A stretch of DNA of 6,179 nt, from contig JAJRTI010000873.1 of NCBI GenBank assembly GCA_024278415.1, forward strand, positions 1 through 6,179. The letters run 5' to 3'. Shown here piece after piece: positions 5,415 through 6,179 of this stretch. The position numbers were made by a program, and so were the translations under genes. Under the pieces are notes generated by a model, which saw nothing but the letters and a program-made list of their open reading frames with translations, searched no databases and had not been told where the DNA came from. Origin of the DNA: Planctomycetota bacterium. Its GTDB lineage: Bacteria > Planctomycetota > Brocadiia > JAJRTI01. Position 1 is the first letter of the stretch; the number at the start of each line of letters is the position of its first letter.

Positions 5415-5960
5415 CTACTGCGCAGCCGCGACGCGCTCGTAGTCCTCCTCCAACTCCTTCAGTCGCCGCCGCCACATGAGCCGCGCGGCCGGGGCCATGC
5501 GGTCGATGATGAGGACGCCGTCTAGATGGTCGATCTCGTGCTGCCAGGCGCGTGCGAGCAGGCCGTCGGCTTCGATGTGCAACTCCTCCCCGTCCAACCC
5601 GTACGCTTCCACCTCGACGGCCGCGGCCCGCACGATCTTGGCTCGAATGCCGGGCAAGCTCAGGCAGCCCTCGTCGTCGCAGACCTCCCCGGCGGATTTC
5701 ACAATGCGGGGGTTGATGAAAAGCCCTCCGTCCTCGGGCTGGCCGGTGGTGTTGAGCGTCACGACGCGCGCCCCCCAACCGACTTGTGGCCCAGCCAAGC
5801 CGACGCCGATCGCGTCGTACATAATATCCATCATCTCCTGCGCGCGCTGGCGCACCTCGTCGTCGATCTCGGTGACGAGCTTGGCCTTCTTGCGCAGAAT
5901 GGGGTCCGGATAGCAGACGACCTGGTAGCCGTCCTTGACGTCTGAAGGTTCTTGGCTCAT
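5415..5960 (-). CDS. def: Peptide deformylase
   Basis: A 181-aa peptide deformylase, which removes the formyl group from the N-terminal Met of nascent proteins at the ribosome. All three family motifs are present: G52-V-G-L-A-G-P-Q59 (motif 1), E97-G-C99-L-S (motif 2) and Q140-H141-E142-I-D-H145 (motif 3). C99, H141 and H145 bind the catalytic Fe/Zn, and E142 is the general acid/base. Motif 1 usually reads G-x-G-L-A-A-x-Q; here the second Ala is Gly57, a mild variant. The length is normal. The C-terminal helix (R-R-R-L-K-E-L-E-E-D-Y) is typical. The methionyl-tRNA formyltransferase gene that often follows def is absent; a radical SAM gene follows instead. ATG 5960 has no obvious ribosome binding site, but a good extended -10 lies about 36 bases further up. 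Confidence 0.97.
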   Translation of the reverse strand: MSQEPSDVKDGYQVVCYPDPILRKKAKLVTEIDDEVRQRAQEMMDIMYDAIGVGLAGPQVGWGARVVTLNTTGQPEDGGLFINPRIVKSAGEVCDDEGCLSLPGIRAKIVRAAAVEVEAYGLDGEELHIEADGLLARAWQHEIDHLDGVLIIDRMAPAARLMWRRRLKELEEDYERVAAAQ

Positions 5961-6002
5961 GGCGAGAGTTGCTAGTCCGCGGGAATGTGACCTTCTTCCG
6001 GT

Positions 6003-6011
6003 ATTTTAGCA
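6003..6011 (-). promoter_or_regulatory. Extended -10 promoter of def
   Basis: Read on the minus strand, TGC-TAAAAT (6011-6003) is an extended -10 with five of six consensus bases. A poor -35 (TTTGCC) lies 17 bases upstream. The predicted start is near 5996, about 36 bases before ATG 5960. Confidence 0.5.
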
Positions 6012-6117
6012 GAAGTGCCAGCCATGGCAAAGCACGCGCGCCGGCTCACTCGTGAGCTGTGGCCAGGAGTTCCCTCACGGAGGTTTACTGATCTGAGCGG
6101 CCAATGCCGCAGGCTCG

Positions 6118-6179
6118 TAGTAGGGCGATTTATCGCCCGTCTGTGCGCCCGAATCAACGGGCGATAAATCGCCCTACTA
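6118..6179. mobile_element. Perfect 22-bp inverted repeat at the window end (MITE/REP-like)
   Basis: The arms 6118-6139 and 6158-6179 are perfect reverse complements over 22 bp around an 18-base loop. Each arm begins or ends with TAGTAGGG/CCCTACTA and contains an inner near-palindrome (GGGCGAT-TT-ATCGCCC). The whole unit is 62 bp and codes for nothing. Such nested palindromes are typical of REP elements or miniature transposable elements. The window stops exactly at its outer edge. No transposase gene is present here to mobilise it. Confidence 0.75.

Noticed and set aside
6009..6024. TGGCAC...TGC on the minus strand as a sigma54 promoter for def
   Set aside because: The GG-to-GC distance is three bases too short for a -24/-12 element; an extended -10 explains the region better.
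5389..6030. Upstream in-frame extension of the radical SAM gene (to 544 codons)
   Set aside because: The extension runs through the deformylase gene in another frame and is Arg/Gly-rich; the family-like N-terminus begins at 5388.
5972..6157. Minus-strand 61-codon open frame upstream of def
   Set aside because: It overlaps the def promoter and the terminal inverted repeat and has no motif.

Overview
This is a GC-rich bacterial window of about 6.2 kb with seven protein genes. No rRNA, tRNA, CRISPR array or transposase gene is visible. The proteins suggest a member of Planctomycetota or a related environmental lineage. The main clues are a protein with repeated zinc ribbons of the 'C-x-C-G-K-K-L-x-V-P ... 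C-P-x-C' type, a second small Cys-rich protein, a zinc-ribbon protein with one membrane anchor, and a secreted carbohydrate-binding-module-like protein ending in an R-E-D-G-x-R-x-D-Q-x-L-L-T motif. This assignment is inference, because there is no marker gene to settle it. The window ends exactly on the outer edge of a perfect inverted repeat, as contigs often do when assembly stops at a repeat.

Layout: (1) 157-537 (+), a zinc-ribbon protein with a C-terminal membrane anchor and a candidate sigma70-type promoter. (2) A leftward cluster on the minus strand: a 326-aa multi-zinc-ribbon protein (1654-2634) behind a fully consensus TTGACA/TATAAT promoter, then a 107-aa Cys-rich protein (1199-1522) with its own candidate promoter, and 12 bp later a secreted CBM-like protein (656-1186). 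(3) A noncoding divergent spacer (2755-3216) leading to a PspA/IM30 membrane-stress protein gene (3323-4012, +). A good sigma54-type -24/-12 element lies upstream of pspA, with inverted repeats further upstream that could be activator sites. (4) A repeat-rich convergent spacer (4013-4395) with four 13-bp tandem units, a tight hairpin and two more inverted repeats. (5) A leftward pair on the minus strand: peptide deformylase (5415-5960) and a radical SAM/SPASM enzyme (4396-5388). (6) A terminal MITE/REP-like inverted repeat (6118-6179).

Functionally, pspA is a separate envelope-stress unit, probably sigma54-controlled. The def/radical SAM pair is probably co-transcribed, but the two enzymes have no obvious shared pathway. 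The zinc-ribbon/secreted-protein cluster has no assigned function. I see no clearly new defence or mobile system. The most notable signals are the sigma54-like promoter at pspA, the uncharacterised zinc-ribbon locus, and the repeat elements in the spacers.
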